Assembly (NCBI GenBank): GCA_023213395.1
Contig: CM041465.1
Span: 111,173,741 to 111,237,740, forward strand
Direction of reading: 5' to 3'
DNA length: 64,000 bases
DNA from: Cycas panzhihuaensis
Lineage: Eukaryota; Cycadophyta
The notes below the pieces were generated by a model. The model searched no databases and was not told the origin of the DNA. It saw only the letters and a program-made list of their open reading frames with translations. Positions 35,943 through 47,109 of this stretch are shown one piece after another. Each line of letters starts with the position of its first letter. Positions within the stretch are counted from its first letter, which is position 1. The translations under genes and the position numbers were made by a program.

Positions 35943-36437
35943 TAAAAAGAAAATATAATTGTAAAATTAATGCGATAATAGAACTATAAACCATGTAAAG
36001 AATAGATAATATAAATAAATCAAGAACTCAATAAAGAACACTAGGATATTTAGGTCTAAGCATAGACCTTTTATTAATTTGAGTAATAATTAAAGAATTA
36101 TAGAGACAAATAAGCCTCAACTCTTCTCCTTGACTCATCCACAACTATATCATATTACATATGTCGTTACGTAAGAATATATAGATACAACATTATAAGA
36201 TATCACCTTGTGGTTTTACAATATAGTGGGCATAAACCAGGGGCTGAAAAAAGACCCCCATAAGATACCCAAAAAAATTTCTTGGGGGCTCTCACCCCTG
36301 AACCCCCACTTGAGAGGCTGCTGACCCCTAGACCCCTTAGTTAGGGGCCCTACAATGGGCCCTCAGACTCTATAAAAAGGCTTAAGTGTAATGCCTATAC
36401 CCATATAACACTTACAAAGTGTTCAACATATCTAACA
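35943..36437 (-). repeat. Copia D 5' LTR
   Basis: It aligns with 31,323-31,832 and ends (minus-strand start) TGTTAGATATGTTGAACACTT at 36,437. It carries the same GC-rich island (about 36,280-36,375) in an otherwise AT-rich LTR. Confidence 0.9.
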
Positions 36438-38359
36438 TAATACTTGAAATGATTAAATATACTCAAAATATTTTATATTTAGATGAAAGTGTAAAAAAAT
36501 AAAGTAAATAGTTAAGATAAGTAGTACTAATTTGATGTATTAATCCAAGTAGGCCTCATAATCCTTAAGAAGTTAAAATTGATAGTAAAAGTTATAAATC
36601 AACTTATAATCTTATGAAAAAATAATAAATATCCTCAAGAAACTAATTAGTATCAAACAATACTCAAATAGAACTAATTTAAATGAAAATTTTGCTAAAA
36701 GATATTATAAAATATGCCCATTAGGGCTAAACCTGAGCCTAAACTTGAGGAGCTTTAAACACTTGTAAAATAGTATCAAAATAAGATAAAACTAGTTCTA
36801 ATATATAGGGATCTAAAAATTCTTTCTGTTAGTTCTTAAAGTTTGAAAATTAGAACTATAATAGTCAAGATATTAAGGAAATAGTGAACACACCCCTTTT
36901 TAGCAAGTGAAATGAGTGCATAAAAAAGGGTCAACTTTAACTGAGTCAAACACTTCATAAATACACTTGAAATGAATAATGGATGGTACCAAGTTGAAGA
37001 GATCTAAAATACAAATTCAATGACTATAATTTTCTAAGAAACTGATACTCTCGTAAAAAGTTATAGTAAAAAAGTGACTAGACCTCTTTGAGGCAAAAAA
37101 ATAAGTTTAGGGGGGTATAAACTTAAAAAATTATTAAAAAATATAATTTTTTTAAAATTTAAAATTATTAAATTTATACTAATGGGTTTTCAAAACTACC
37201 CTTAAATATAAAAAATAAGGTCATATAATACCTCAACAGGCCCATAGGCTAAGGTCAAATAGGGGCTGTAGATTTGAAGTAATATAAAATAAAACTAAAT
37301 ATTTTAAAAACTAAAATAATTAAAAATAGTTTATAAAATTTCAATCTAATCCCTAGAATACGGTCATATGGGATTGAAAGTAACCACCCACTAGGACTAA
37401 TTAGGGGCCTAAGAACCAAATTTAAAAATTTATATAATCAAATTAAATTAAATTTAAACTATATAAAGAATAAATATAAAAATCAAATAATATTTTAATG
37501 TAAAACCTGTGGATTTCACATACACGCACAAGAAAATTTTGAGAAGCTCAATCTACTTGTAGAGACCACAGATCACCATGAAATTTTAGGGGTAGCTAGA
37601 TCTGGTATCTGACTTAGTGCCTATCAAGTTTGATCAGAAATAAGGACTCACAGGTCAAGAATGAAGTAGCAGAAGTCAAGTAGGTTAATGAGGATAGTCG
37701 GAGGTCAAATGATCAATCTAATCGATCAAAATGAACACTAAAAATTCCTCAAAATCACACTATCTCAAGTGCAGGGGATAAGCACCCTGATTTGTAAAAA
37801 AATTAAGAAAAAAATAATGAAAAATAAATTGAAAATAAGAAAATATGGATGAATGATAGGTCTTTCACATATCTATGGAGTGACTTAAATTCCAAGAGAG
37901 ATTTCTCTTCAATTGATTGACAAAATTGCTTGTCATTTTCTCTACTATAAAGTATAATCAAAGAGGAATGTAATGAGTAATCATATATAGTAGTTTCAAT
38001 TGTTTGTTGATGTGTAGTAATCTGTTGAAGTCTAGGTAAGCTAACTCAACCTAAAATTGAAGAAAAACATTGAGAAAAAATAAAACATTCTTTTGAAATC
38101 TTAATATACTTATTCCAAATTATATTTAGATTGAATAAGATTGAGATATCTACAAAAAAATAGCTAGATTAGAGATCTAGAGACATAGTGCCAAATGAAG
38201 TTGATCAGTATTGAAAAGTAATACAAACAAAAAAATATTTCAAATTTTAATTCAAAACTATATACTATAAGCTTAAACTTATCAATAATGTTGATAGTAT
38301 TCACGTAGATTGGTTGAATCATTCTCTAATACTAAATGTTAGCAAACTAAGATCAATAA
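36438..38359 (-). other. TR-GAG copy 2 leader, 5' part
   Basis: About 1.9 kb of AT-rich sequence between copia D and the PBS. No coding domain is seen. Together with 30,323-31,322 it forms the long leader upstream of the gag. Confidence 0.6.
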
Positions 38360-38371
38360 GCTCTAATACCA
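38360..38371 (-). other. TR-GAG copy 2 primer-binding site
   Basis: GCTCTAATACCA on the plus strand differs at one position from the reverse complement of TGGTATCAGAGC. It is two bases from the LTR start TGTTAG at 38,374. Confidence 0.85.
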
Positions 38372-38373
38372 AA

Positions 38374-38707
38374 TGTTAGAAATGTAGTGAAGAGCGAAGT
38401 GGAACAGGTAAATATTGATCTCAATCCATATTAAAAATGCATTCAAAATACATCATTGTATTCAAACCACAGTTGAAGAGTATACAAATATTCTAAAGTA
38501 GGTGGTATTAAAGAACACTAGGGTTATGCACCTCATAAGATATATCATTTCAAGGGAGGAGGGAAACCTCCTCAACCTCTAAAATTTAAAATAATATAAA
38601 ATAATGCATAACTTAACATTAAAATAAACTTACCTAAATTACCATTAATATGTATGCACTCGCATGTTTCTAAGGTGGGAGTGGGGTGAGGAATATTAAC
38701 CCCAACA
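38374..38707 (-). repeat. TR-GAG copy 2, 5' LTR
   Basis: 334 bp. The minus-strand sequence starts TGTTGGGGTTAATATTCC and ends CTAACA. It is homologous to 29,294-29,627, 1,368-1,759 and 43,626-43,963. Confidence 0.9.
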
Positions 38708-40298
38708 TAAAAGTAGAGGGAGGAATCAAGTTGAGTCATATACATCGTTGTTATGATGCCAAAATTTCATGACAATTAGGCAACCTTGATCTACACTCCA
38801 TTTTGTGATTACATCCTTGGGATTACATACCTTAAACAATAATAATGAGCCTTAGAGGAGATTTTAGTATCCATTAACCATCTCCATCAAGTAAGGAAGA
38901 GGTAATACTCCTTTTACTTTGAGGTAAGATTTCCATTATAGTTTGTTGCTTATTTTCACTTTGATTTTCTTCATTTCACTTTTCATTTATGGATTAATCA
39001 TTCCCTTACATCATATCCTTCTTATTAACCTATCTTATGCTTGTTTCTTCCATAGATATAAAAGAGGAAATTGCAAAGAGAGGTGACACCTAAGTACCAT
39101 TTAGGAGTTCACCATATTTAGGGGGCGCTTGGGTAATTTTAAAGCTCTCTCCCCCCATCATTTACTTGTCATTTTAGATATCTCTTTAGCTTAATCCTAT
39201 ATTACTGTACATGCTTGAGATATTATGTTTATTTTGTTATATTCTTGGTTAGTAGTTGTCTTACAAGTAGACTACCTTTATTGTAGGAAGAAAGGAGGTT
39301 AACGGTCCTCCCTATTATTGGCCAAGAGGTTGGGCTCTTTCATCATAGACCCTCTTATTAATAGCTCCAAAAAAGGTACATTACTTCATTGAGCTTAGTG
39401 TATATTTTTTTATTTTTGGATCTTCCATTACATTCTTTCTTTCATCATAAGCATATTTGGTAAGTAGAAATGCTACTGGATTTGCTCTAGACTTGTATTA
39501 TAGTAATTTTTCATTAGAGTCATATTCTTAAAGTCATCTACCACAAGCTAAGGAAAGAAATCACTTAGTAGATAAACTCTACTTTCATTAGGTGTATTAT
39601 CTTTCCACTCATTCTAGCTTATTTTCTTTTCTTTTAATAAAAGGATAGAAGGGGGGGGGGGGGTAAGTTAGAGGAATAAAGTTTTAGAGATAATCTAAAG
39701 AGTGTAGGAAAAGAAACTTAAGAATATCTTCCTTTGGCTTAAACCCCCTTTATCTCCCCTTTCTTCTTCTTTGAAATAAAAATAAGCTCAAAGAAAAGAA
39801 AGAGTAGGAAGAAGAAAAACAAAAGCAAATTGGTTTTAGTTTCCTAAAGGTCTTTAGTTAAATATTGTCTCTCTCTTAGTAAAGAAAGAAATACCACCGC
39901 CTAAAAAAAGTAAATACAAGAGAAACCCCTCCCCCCCAAAAAAAGGGTTAAAAGAAATTTTGTTTCCTTTTTCATTCACATCATACCACATCACATTAAA
40001 CATAGGTGCATTAGTCCTTGTTTTATTGATTAGTCATAAGCTCAAATGATAGAACGGATCACATGGTTATGAGTTCTTGAACCCATGGGGTAATATTATG
40101 CCATTATCTAGGGTTTACATGTTGCTTTTATGAAAATAAAATGCATATAGCTATATATAAATGTATACTCTTTTCTTTTTAGCTTGTCGTAGGACCCCCT
40201 AAATTAAAACAATAATTCCTTCCACAAGCCTACACCCTTGTGTCTACCCTTAGCTCATCCTTTACTCCATCATCTAGTACATGGTGTTCCATCGTATT
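38708..40298 (+). repeat. Tat-A 3' LTR, second part
   Basis: It resumes the LTR exactly where TR-GAG copy 2 cut it and aligns with 22,975-24,540. A run of 13 G occupies 39,651-39,663 and a C run lies near 39,930. It ends at 40,298, where the chromovirus LTR begins, so the last ~130 bp of the Tat-A LTR are missing. Confidence 0.85.
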
Positions 40299-40594
40299 TG
40301 TAATGAACCTGAATCAAAAGAGAGAAATCCAATTGGATATGGTAACACAAGAGCTAAAATTACATATAAGAGTATAAAAGCATCCGTAATCACATGTATC
40401 AATGGGCCTCTTTGAGGGGACAACCTCTAATACATAAGATCACAATACTTCCCAAAGATCCTCACTCCTACATTACATACATATATATAGGGCTATTAAG
40501 ATTGCCTATCTCTTGGACTTATGAATGTGGGATAATTACAAGAATAGAAATATAAGATTTGAGAAGAAGAGAGATAAGGGTTGGGTTCTTAACA
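40299..40594 (-). repeat. Chromovirus E 3' LTR (296 bp)
   Basis: The minus-strand sequence starts TGTTAAGAACCC and ends GGTTCATTACA, giving TG...CA termini. A TATA-like CTATATATATG lies near 40,486. The right edge is fixed by the PPT and the left edge by the break in Tat-A LTR homology. Confidence 0.85.
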
Positions 40595-40610
40595 AGTTCC
40601 CCCCCTTTTG
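40595..40610 (-). other. Chromovirus E polypurine tract
   Basis: On the minus strand this reads CAAAAGGGGGGGAACT, directly upstream of the LTR start. Confidence 0.8.
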
Positions 40611-40639
40611 AAAAGCTTTTACCTCAAAGCTTGACTAGT

Positions 40640-41900
40640 CATGGATGCTTTTGAACAAATTAATCACTTTCCTAAGTTGAATTATCATGTGGCAATTACT
40701 TCCATTTGATGAGATACTCTTTGATGTGTCAAGAGTGCAAATTCCTAACCCTTTCCTCTAAAATTCATTTAGGTATAAGTTGAAGCCTCCCTCTATTATC
40801 CAATATTGGTAATTATGTTCTTGCCTGTAGTTGCTATTCAATTACCCTTTTAAGACAAGATACATAGAAAATGTTATGGATTTTAGTTGTTATGGGTAAC
40901 TCCAAGGCATAAGCCACTTCCCCCACTCATTCAAGGATTTTATAAGGCCTATAAAGCCTTGGCTTCAACTTGTGTTTACCCTCTCTTTTAAGTGAAATTT
41001 GCTTGTATGGTTACAAGCATAAGTAAAACTAATCTCCTACTTAAAACTCTCATTTACTTCTTCATTTATTTGTTTATTGTTTCATTTGGTTCTGAGCCAA
41101 GTTAAGGTTTTCCTTTAATATCTTGAGTGTCTCTGTGGTTTGTTATAGATGCTTCTCCACTGCTCGAACTCTAGAATTCTCTATGGCATAGTTCTTAATA
41201 GATGGTGGTTCATACCCATATAATGCCTAGAAGGGAGTTGTTCTTGTTGCCATATGGTAAGTAGTATTAGACCACCATTCTACCATGGGAAGCCAATGAT
41301 GACATTGATTTTGTTTATCTAACATATAGCATTAGATATATCCTTCTAAACATTTATTAGCCACCTCTGTTTGTCCATTCGTTTGTGGGTGGTATGTTGT
41401 GCTCATTATTATCTTAGTACCTAAAGCTTGGAAGAGTTTAGTCTAGAAAATGCTTGTGAACTTTAGGTCTCTATCACTAATAATCTTCTTAGGCATTCCA
41501 TGGAGTTGATGTATCTCTTTTAAGAAAATCTCAATAATTTGTTTTGCGTTATAAGTGGACTAGATTCCACAAAAATGAGCATACTTTGTTACTCTATCAC
41601 TAACTACAAGGATGGAATCCCTCCCATATAATTTTGGTAATCATGTGATGAAGTCCATGGATATTTCCTTCCATCTTTGATTTGGTATAGAGAGTGGATG
41701 CAATAGACTAGGCATCTTGCTCATTTCACCCTTTTGTCGTTGGCACACTTCGCAAGCTACAACCCATCTTTTAATATCTTGCTTGAGCCCATTCTAATAG
41801 AAGGATTGCTTAATCCATTGGTAAGTCTTTAGGAATCCAAAATGGCTTACTATTGGAGAAGCATGTATATCATATAATATCTTCTCCTTAATCTTGGAAT
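40640..41900 (-). pseudogene. Chromovirus E integrase with chromodomain, relic
   Basis: Read on the minus strand: zinc-binding C-x2-C-Q (A-C-R-V-C-Q-R-Q-K-G, about 41,755), I-S-M-D-F-I (first Asp, about 41,660), I-I-S-D-R-D-L-K-F (second Asp, about 41,490) and Y-H-P-Q-T-N-G-Q-T-E (catalytic Glu, about 41,375). All three D-D-E residues remain. A C-terminal E-Y-L-I-K-W-K-x-L-P followed by S-T-x-E (about 40,670-40,725) is a chromodomain, thought to direct integration to marked chromatin. Numerous stops make it inactive. Confidence 0.85.
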
Positions 41901-43560
41901 TAGGACTATGATATATTCTATTTTTGTACCACAGGATGTTTGCTATCCATGAAAAGCTTTTATGACTATCTTAATCAACCTATAGATCCTGTATTAATTG
42001 CTTTATCTTGGTATCATTTTCCCACTCTTCCCTTGCCTCCTTGATCTATGAAGGGGTAATTATTGTTAATGCATATAATTTAGAATCTCCTTCCTTTCAT
42101 GATAGGGCATCATCTGCTATATTTTCCTTCCCTTTTTTATATATGATTTCAAAATCAAAACCTTGCATTTTAGAGACCCATTTTTGTTATTCCTTAGAAC
42201 CTACCCTTTGGTCTAGGAAATACTTCAAGCTTTTATGGTTTGTCTTTATTTTGAAATGGGTTCTAAGTAAATATTAGCACAATTTTTGAATTTCTTATAG
42301 GATTGCCATCATCTCTTTTTCATATATAGACTTGACTAAGTCCTTAGACTTCAATTTTCAACTTTCAAAGGCGATGGGCCTCTCTTCTTACATGAGGACT
42401 ACTCCAATACCTTGTCCTGAGGAATCACATTCAATGATAATTATTTTAGTGAAGTAAAGAGTTTCTCAAACTAGTGTGGTAGCATGGACACCTTTAGGCT
42501 CTCAAAGGCTTCAATAGTGACATCTATCCATCTGAATAAATCATTTTTTAATAATTGTGTCAAGGGTGTTATAATCTTAGCATACCCTTTAATAAATTTT
42601 TGATAGTACCCTATTAAACCCAGAAATCCATATAGCTCTTTGATACTTTTAGGCTATGGCCAATTTACTATGCCTTCAATCTTCCTTGAATCAACCTTGA
42701 CTCCTTCTTGTGAGATGATATGCCCTAAGTACTCTACTTCATGCCTTCCAAAGTTACATTTTGATTTGTTTACAAAGAGTTTATTATCTTCTAATAATTA
42801 CAAAGCCTTATCAACATGTTGAAGATGTTCTTCCTTTGTCTGGCTATACACTAAGATGTTGTCAAAGAACACTAAGATAAACTTCCTTAGATAAGGATAG
42901 AAGATTTTATTCATGAGCCCTTACAATGTGGTCGGTGTATTAGTTAAGCCAAAAGGCATGACTAGGGATTCATAGTGGCCTTCCTGGGTGAGAAAATTTA
43001 TTTTGTGAGTATCGGTAGCCTTGATTCTAATTTGGTGATATCCAAATTTTAAATCCATGGTGGTGAAAAGGGTTTCTCCATTCAATTCATCTAACAACTC
43101 ATCAATCACTGGTATGGAAAATTTATCTTTAATAGTAATTTTATTTAATTTCTGATAATCCACACATATATGAAAGGATTCATTCTTCTTTTTTACCAAT
43201 ATTACTGGTGCTAAAAATGTGCTTTTATTTTCTCTTATAGCCCTAGCTTCAAGAAGTTCATGCACTAATTTTTTAATTTCATTCTTATATTGATAAGGAT
43301 ATCTATAAGGTAGGATGCTAGGTGGATTACTACTGGCAATGAGTTCAATGGTATGATCTTGCTCCCTTTCTAGAGGAAGCACCTTCAGAATGTCTTTGAA
43401 AGCCTTGATATGTTTGACTAACACTTATTGAAATTCATGTGTTAGGTTATTGTCCTTATGAAGATCTTCCTTTGCTAGTAACTCATGCCCTTCTAATGCA
43501 TAACATCTAACTATAAGTCTTGTTCATCCTTTTCTTAGAAGCTTCTCCATCCTATGTGAG
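41901..43560 (-). pseudogene. Chromovirus E reverse transcriptase and RNase H relic
   Basis: The open 167-codon part (43,424-42,921) carries the Ty3/gypsy RT core: L-V-K-K-K-N-E-S-F-H-I-C-V-D-Y, then P-V-I-D-E-L-L-D-E-L-N-G and L-V-M-P-F-G-L-T-N. The active-site loop at about 42,850-42,878 reads F-F-D-N-I-L-V-Y-S, with Asn for the second Asp of F-D-D. The RT connection (G-F-L-G-L-I-G-Y-Y at about 42,625) leads into a decayed RNase H down to about 41,900. Confidence 0.9.
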
Positions 43561-43625
43561 CTAATGACCTATGATAGAGGTGGGATAATTTCATTAAGTT
43601 GGTACTATTTACCTCTTGAGTTAAA

Positions 43626-43963
43626 TATCAAGGTTAATGTTCATCACTCCACTCCCACCATTTACACATGTGAGTGCACACATGTGAAGGTAAGTAAGGT
43701 AAGGTTAAAGTTACTTTAGTTAAGCATTATTTTATTATATTTTGAATTTTAAAGGTTGAGGAGGTTTCCCTCCTCCCTCAAACTATATCTTTACTGGGGT
43801 GACAAACCCTAGCATCTTTTAACACCACCTTTATTTTTGTACATTTGTAATACTCTCTCAAAGATAGATTGAATACAAAGAGTATTGTGTTTATGTATTT
43901 ATACTACAATAGATTGATTATTTTGATATCTGCTATGTTTTGTCTCTATTTTACAAACCATCA
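43626..43963 (+). repeat. TR-GAG copy 3, 5' LTR
   Basis: 338 bp. It matches the other TR-GAG LTRs from GTTAATGTTCATCACTCC onward, ends near ACCATCA and is followed by TT and a PBS. The terminal TGTTGGGG is changed to TATCAAGG. Confidence 0.85.
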
Positions 43964-43965
43964 TT

Positions 43966-43977
43966 TGGTATCAGAGC
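43966..43977 (+). other. TR-GAG copy 3 primer-binding site
   Basis: TGGTATCAGAGC is a perfect initiator-Met type PBS, two bases after the LTR. Confidence 0.9.
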
Positions 43978-46451
43978 TCAGATCCTACACTTATTTGGTT
44001 TTTTTTCTTTTAGAAGTAAGAAGATCCATTAGTTTCTAAAGCAGATCTACTCCCAGCAAGTCAAACATTGGTTCCTTTCATTTTCTATAAAGCTTATTAG
44101 CAGTTTCTTATATTATTTTTTATTAAAAAATTAATTATTTCTTATTTATATTTGTAAAATAACCCATATCTTCATAGATCTATATAGGATCATAGCTATA
44201 ATCAGTAAAATATTCAAGATATCATCACTTTACAAAGTTTTTATTAATAAGTTTTTCATATTTTGTTAAATATTTGGTCATTTTTGGTATATTTAGTCTA
44301 TTTACTCTACATTTTTTTAGATTTACATAATAATTACTACATATTTAGCTTAACAGGTTTTTTAGAGAAGTTATATTGAGTTTTCATTTGATATTTTATA
44401 AGATTTTATTGTCTATTCATCATTTTTTTAAGGTTTGGGAAGGAACTTATGCTTTTACAGGATGGTGCAGTCTCCACAATGATTGAAACCCTAGTAAATC
44501 ACTAGTCATTTTGAATCTCTCTAAGTTAGCTTCGTATTAGATTTGATGGTTTCAATTTTTTATGCTTTGGTAAAGAGATCTCTCTCCTAGAAGCTTAGCT
44601 ATTTTTTTTGTAGTAAAACCCCACTACCCCTTCTCTCATTTTCTTGTTTTGGCTTCATTTTTCATCAGATTTTTTTTGTGATATGGGTGCAGGTATTATA
44701 CAAGATAGACAAAGTAAGTTCAGTCTACTTTTAAGCATATGACGTCTTTGGGATTCAGAGATTCATTCTCTACATATAAGCATTTGTTTATCATAAACTT
44801 TGATAGGAATCTTGCCATCAACTATATCAAGCTACTCCTCTAATTTCTTTAGATTTCGTTTCTCCATTGGTGAGATCTAACTTGTTGACATTTTTGCTCC
44901 AAGTGCTCCTTCTATTGATATATTTTTTGATTTTTTATATAAAAATTATATTTTTTTGAAATATTTTTTATTGATCTACCTTTGTAGATGCTTTGCACCC
45001 ACATCTGGTCATTTTCTGAAGGTGTTTAATCATTTCTCATATCAAAAAAATATTTTTTCATTTTACATTTATTTTTCAAGTTTATTTTTTGGGCGACTTA
45101 ATACCCTTCATTTGACAAGCTTGTGCAATAGATCTAATGCTCAAAACCCCTGCAAGTGACTACTCATTGTGATCTTTGTTAAACTAGTGAGCTAGTAGAA
45201 GAAATCATTTGTGATTTTATTGATCGTACAGTGAGATATTTAGTTTTGAATGACTATTACTCCATTTGGATCATGTTGGATCTGTAGGATCATTCTCAAC
45301 ACATAAGCAACAGATCATCCTAGAATATTACTAGCTCCTTGCTACCTAAGACACCTTGCTACCTATCAAATATCATCTTATTTCGTCACTTGCAAAGAGA
45401 AATCCAACTTCTAGAGTGACTCAGCCTCCATTTTCTTAGGTTTTCATCAATCTCTTAATTATTTTCTTAAAATTTTTTGAAATTTTCTTATACAATCTGA
45501 GTCCTACTCAGGCGCCCCCTTGTATAGCCATTATGGCTTAGATTTATGATTTACAAATGCTATTTAGTCTCTCTACTTGCCATGTGCCACCGTTCTTATT
45601 TTGTCACATAACATATATATTTTTAATCTTAATTTCTGATAATTCAAGCCCTAATTCCTTTAGAGGATCAATTGTCCTCTATTTGTGTCTCATTACATGT
45701 GGAGAACCGATCCATTCAACTCCATTTTTGGCATCTATTCCTCTCTAGTTCTATTTGCATAGTCATAACAGTTTGAACGACATCTGTCATTTTTTTTAAT
45801 TAACTTTGTAACACTTTGTTTTATATTATTTTTGTTAAAGGTTACAAAAAATTTAATTATTTTTTATAACATTTGAAATCCCTTTGTTAAGATCTTAGTC
45901 CTCTTTAAGGGTTTTTCCCCTGGTCTCATGATCCCATATGACCTTTAACATTATTTAGAAGGGGTTTTTTTAAGTTTATAAATATATATATTTTTTATTT
46001 TTAAAAATTTTTCCTTAATACATAGAGTACCTAACTCTTTTTTACGATATCTTTTCACTAGAGTATAAATTTCTAACAAAACCTATCTCGTTGAGTCCAA
46101 AATTTTGTAGGCTATAGTTTAGACTAGCTATTTGCTACCTTTGGAGCTGGCTTGAGCTAATTTCAATGAGATAAAGTCAATCATTTTTTTCAAAGCCTTT
46201 TTGAGTTATTATTATAAATTTCCTTCTTTATTAGGTTATACTTTATCACTAAGAGATTATTTTTTACTCGAATCTACTCTACAGTAATCTACTTTTAACA
46301 GACTTCATTACTATCTATCTATTTTATTTTTTAGGATTTAATTTAATCATTATTTTAATCGATGAAAGTGACACTTTAGTGCTTTTTAACATATTTACAT
46401 AAAAAGCACTACTTACATTTTCAATTATACCTCCTCAACCAGAAATCAGAT
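43978..46451 (+). other. TR-GAG copy 3 leader, non-coding
   Basis: About 2.5 kb, T-rich, with no recognised protein domain. This is consistent with the long non-coding leader of copy 2. The gag and the 3' LTR are not reached before copia F begins at 46,452. Confidence 0.5.
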
Positions 46452-47098
46452 TGTTGAGACGACAAGGTCCCAATACCCTGAAACCACCACTAAGATCTAA
46501 ACTATTTTTACAACTAGTTATAGGAATCGAAACTAAAATTACATGCAAGTTCTTAAACCAGAGATAAAATAATAAAATGAACAAGAAATCCAAGCATAAA
46601 ATGTACACCTTATATAACGTGGTAAAACCCCAGCAGTGTGTTAGGGAAACATCCACGTAAGAAAGGTATCGATCTTTATTATCACAGAATGAGATAATGT
46701 ATATAACTAGTAGAAGAGTGCTCTCAGTAATAACAACCAGTTGTCACCCTACTCACAGTACATTGAATAACCTCAACATAAAGAAATATGCCATAAATCA
46801 GGCTACATGAGTGGGTCATACATAGCATAAATCTTGACCATAGAATCCAGGGTATTTTTATCGAACGACCCTGATTCTCTTTACAATTTAATATAGTTTC
46901 CAGTGCTAATTTTTTGGGTCGGGGGCTATCGCCCCCAAACCTCTTCTTAGTGGGGGGTGTTCTACACCCCCTACAACCACCTAGCTAAGGGGGGCTCTCG
47001 CCCCCCTTGGAAGCCCTGGAGAAAGGTTTGAAGGGGAAACCACACTACCAACATGCCAAAATTTAAGCCTCCAACCATTGTTGTCATATTATCCAACA
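46452..47098 (-). repeat. Copia F 3' LTR
   Basis: The minus-strand start TGTTGGATAATATGAC is preceded by a canonical copia PPT. It is about 647 bp long, with the left end set at TGTTGAGACGAC (uncertain by a few bases). Three perfect GC hairpins occupy 46,921-47,008 (see findings). The partner LTR is not in the window. Confidence 0.8.
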
Positions 47099-47109
47099 AT
47101 CTCCACCTT
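47099..47109 (-). other. Copia F polypurine tract
   Basis: On the minus strand this reads AAGGTGGAGAT, the standard copia PPT, adjoining TGTTGGAT. Confidence 0.9.

Larger units (their letters stand above)
31323..36437 (-). mobile_element. Copia D: full-length decayed Ty1/copia element nested in TR-GAG copy 2
   Basis: LTRs at 31,323-31,832 and 35,943-36,437 flank gag, protease, integrase, RT and RNase H relics in copia order on the minus strand. A perfect initiator-Met PBS and a PPT are present. ATAAT occurs at 31,319-31,323 and 36,437-36,441 and may be the target duplication, overlapping the LTR ends by a base. It is about 5.1 kb, a usual size for copia. Confidence 0.9.
29294..38707 (-). mobile_element. 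TR-GAG copy 2: complete gag-only element, itself carrying copia D
   Basis: It is flanked by two 334-bp LTRs (29,294-29,627 and 38,374-38,707), with a PPT next to the left LTR, an initiator-Met type PBS next to the right LTR, and imperfect target repeats GAAAG (29,289-29,293) and AAAAG (38,709-38,713). The Tat-A LTR sequence is continuous once it is removed. Without the nested copia D (31,323-36,437), the element is about 4.3 kb with a gag next to the 3' LTR and no pol. It must depend on enzymes from another element to move (inference). Confidence 0.9.
40299..43625 (-). mobile_element. Chromovirus E (Ty3/gypsy), 3' part
   Basis: The 3' LTR, PPT, integrase with chromodomain, RNase H and RT follow one another on the minus strand. 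Near 43,600 the element is cut by TR-GAG copy 3, and its gag, PBS and 5' LTR are not in view. The short LTR and the chromodomain after integrase suggest a Reina-like plant chromovirus (inference). It interrupts the Tat-A 3' LTR. Confidence 0.85.

Noticed and set aside
39651-39663. Run of 13 G as a possible G-quadruplex
   Set aside because: It is a single homopolymer that recurs as a length-variable tract in all Tat-A/B LTRs. It is probably slippage, with nothing pointing to function.
42008-42277. Plus-strand open frames over chromovirus E (also 42,640-42,822) and copia D (33,230-33,443)
   Set aside because: They are complementary to minus-strand RNase H and RT relics, which carry the conserved motifs.
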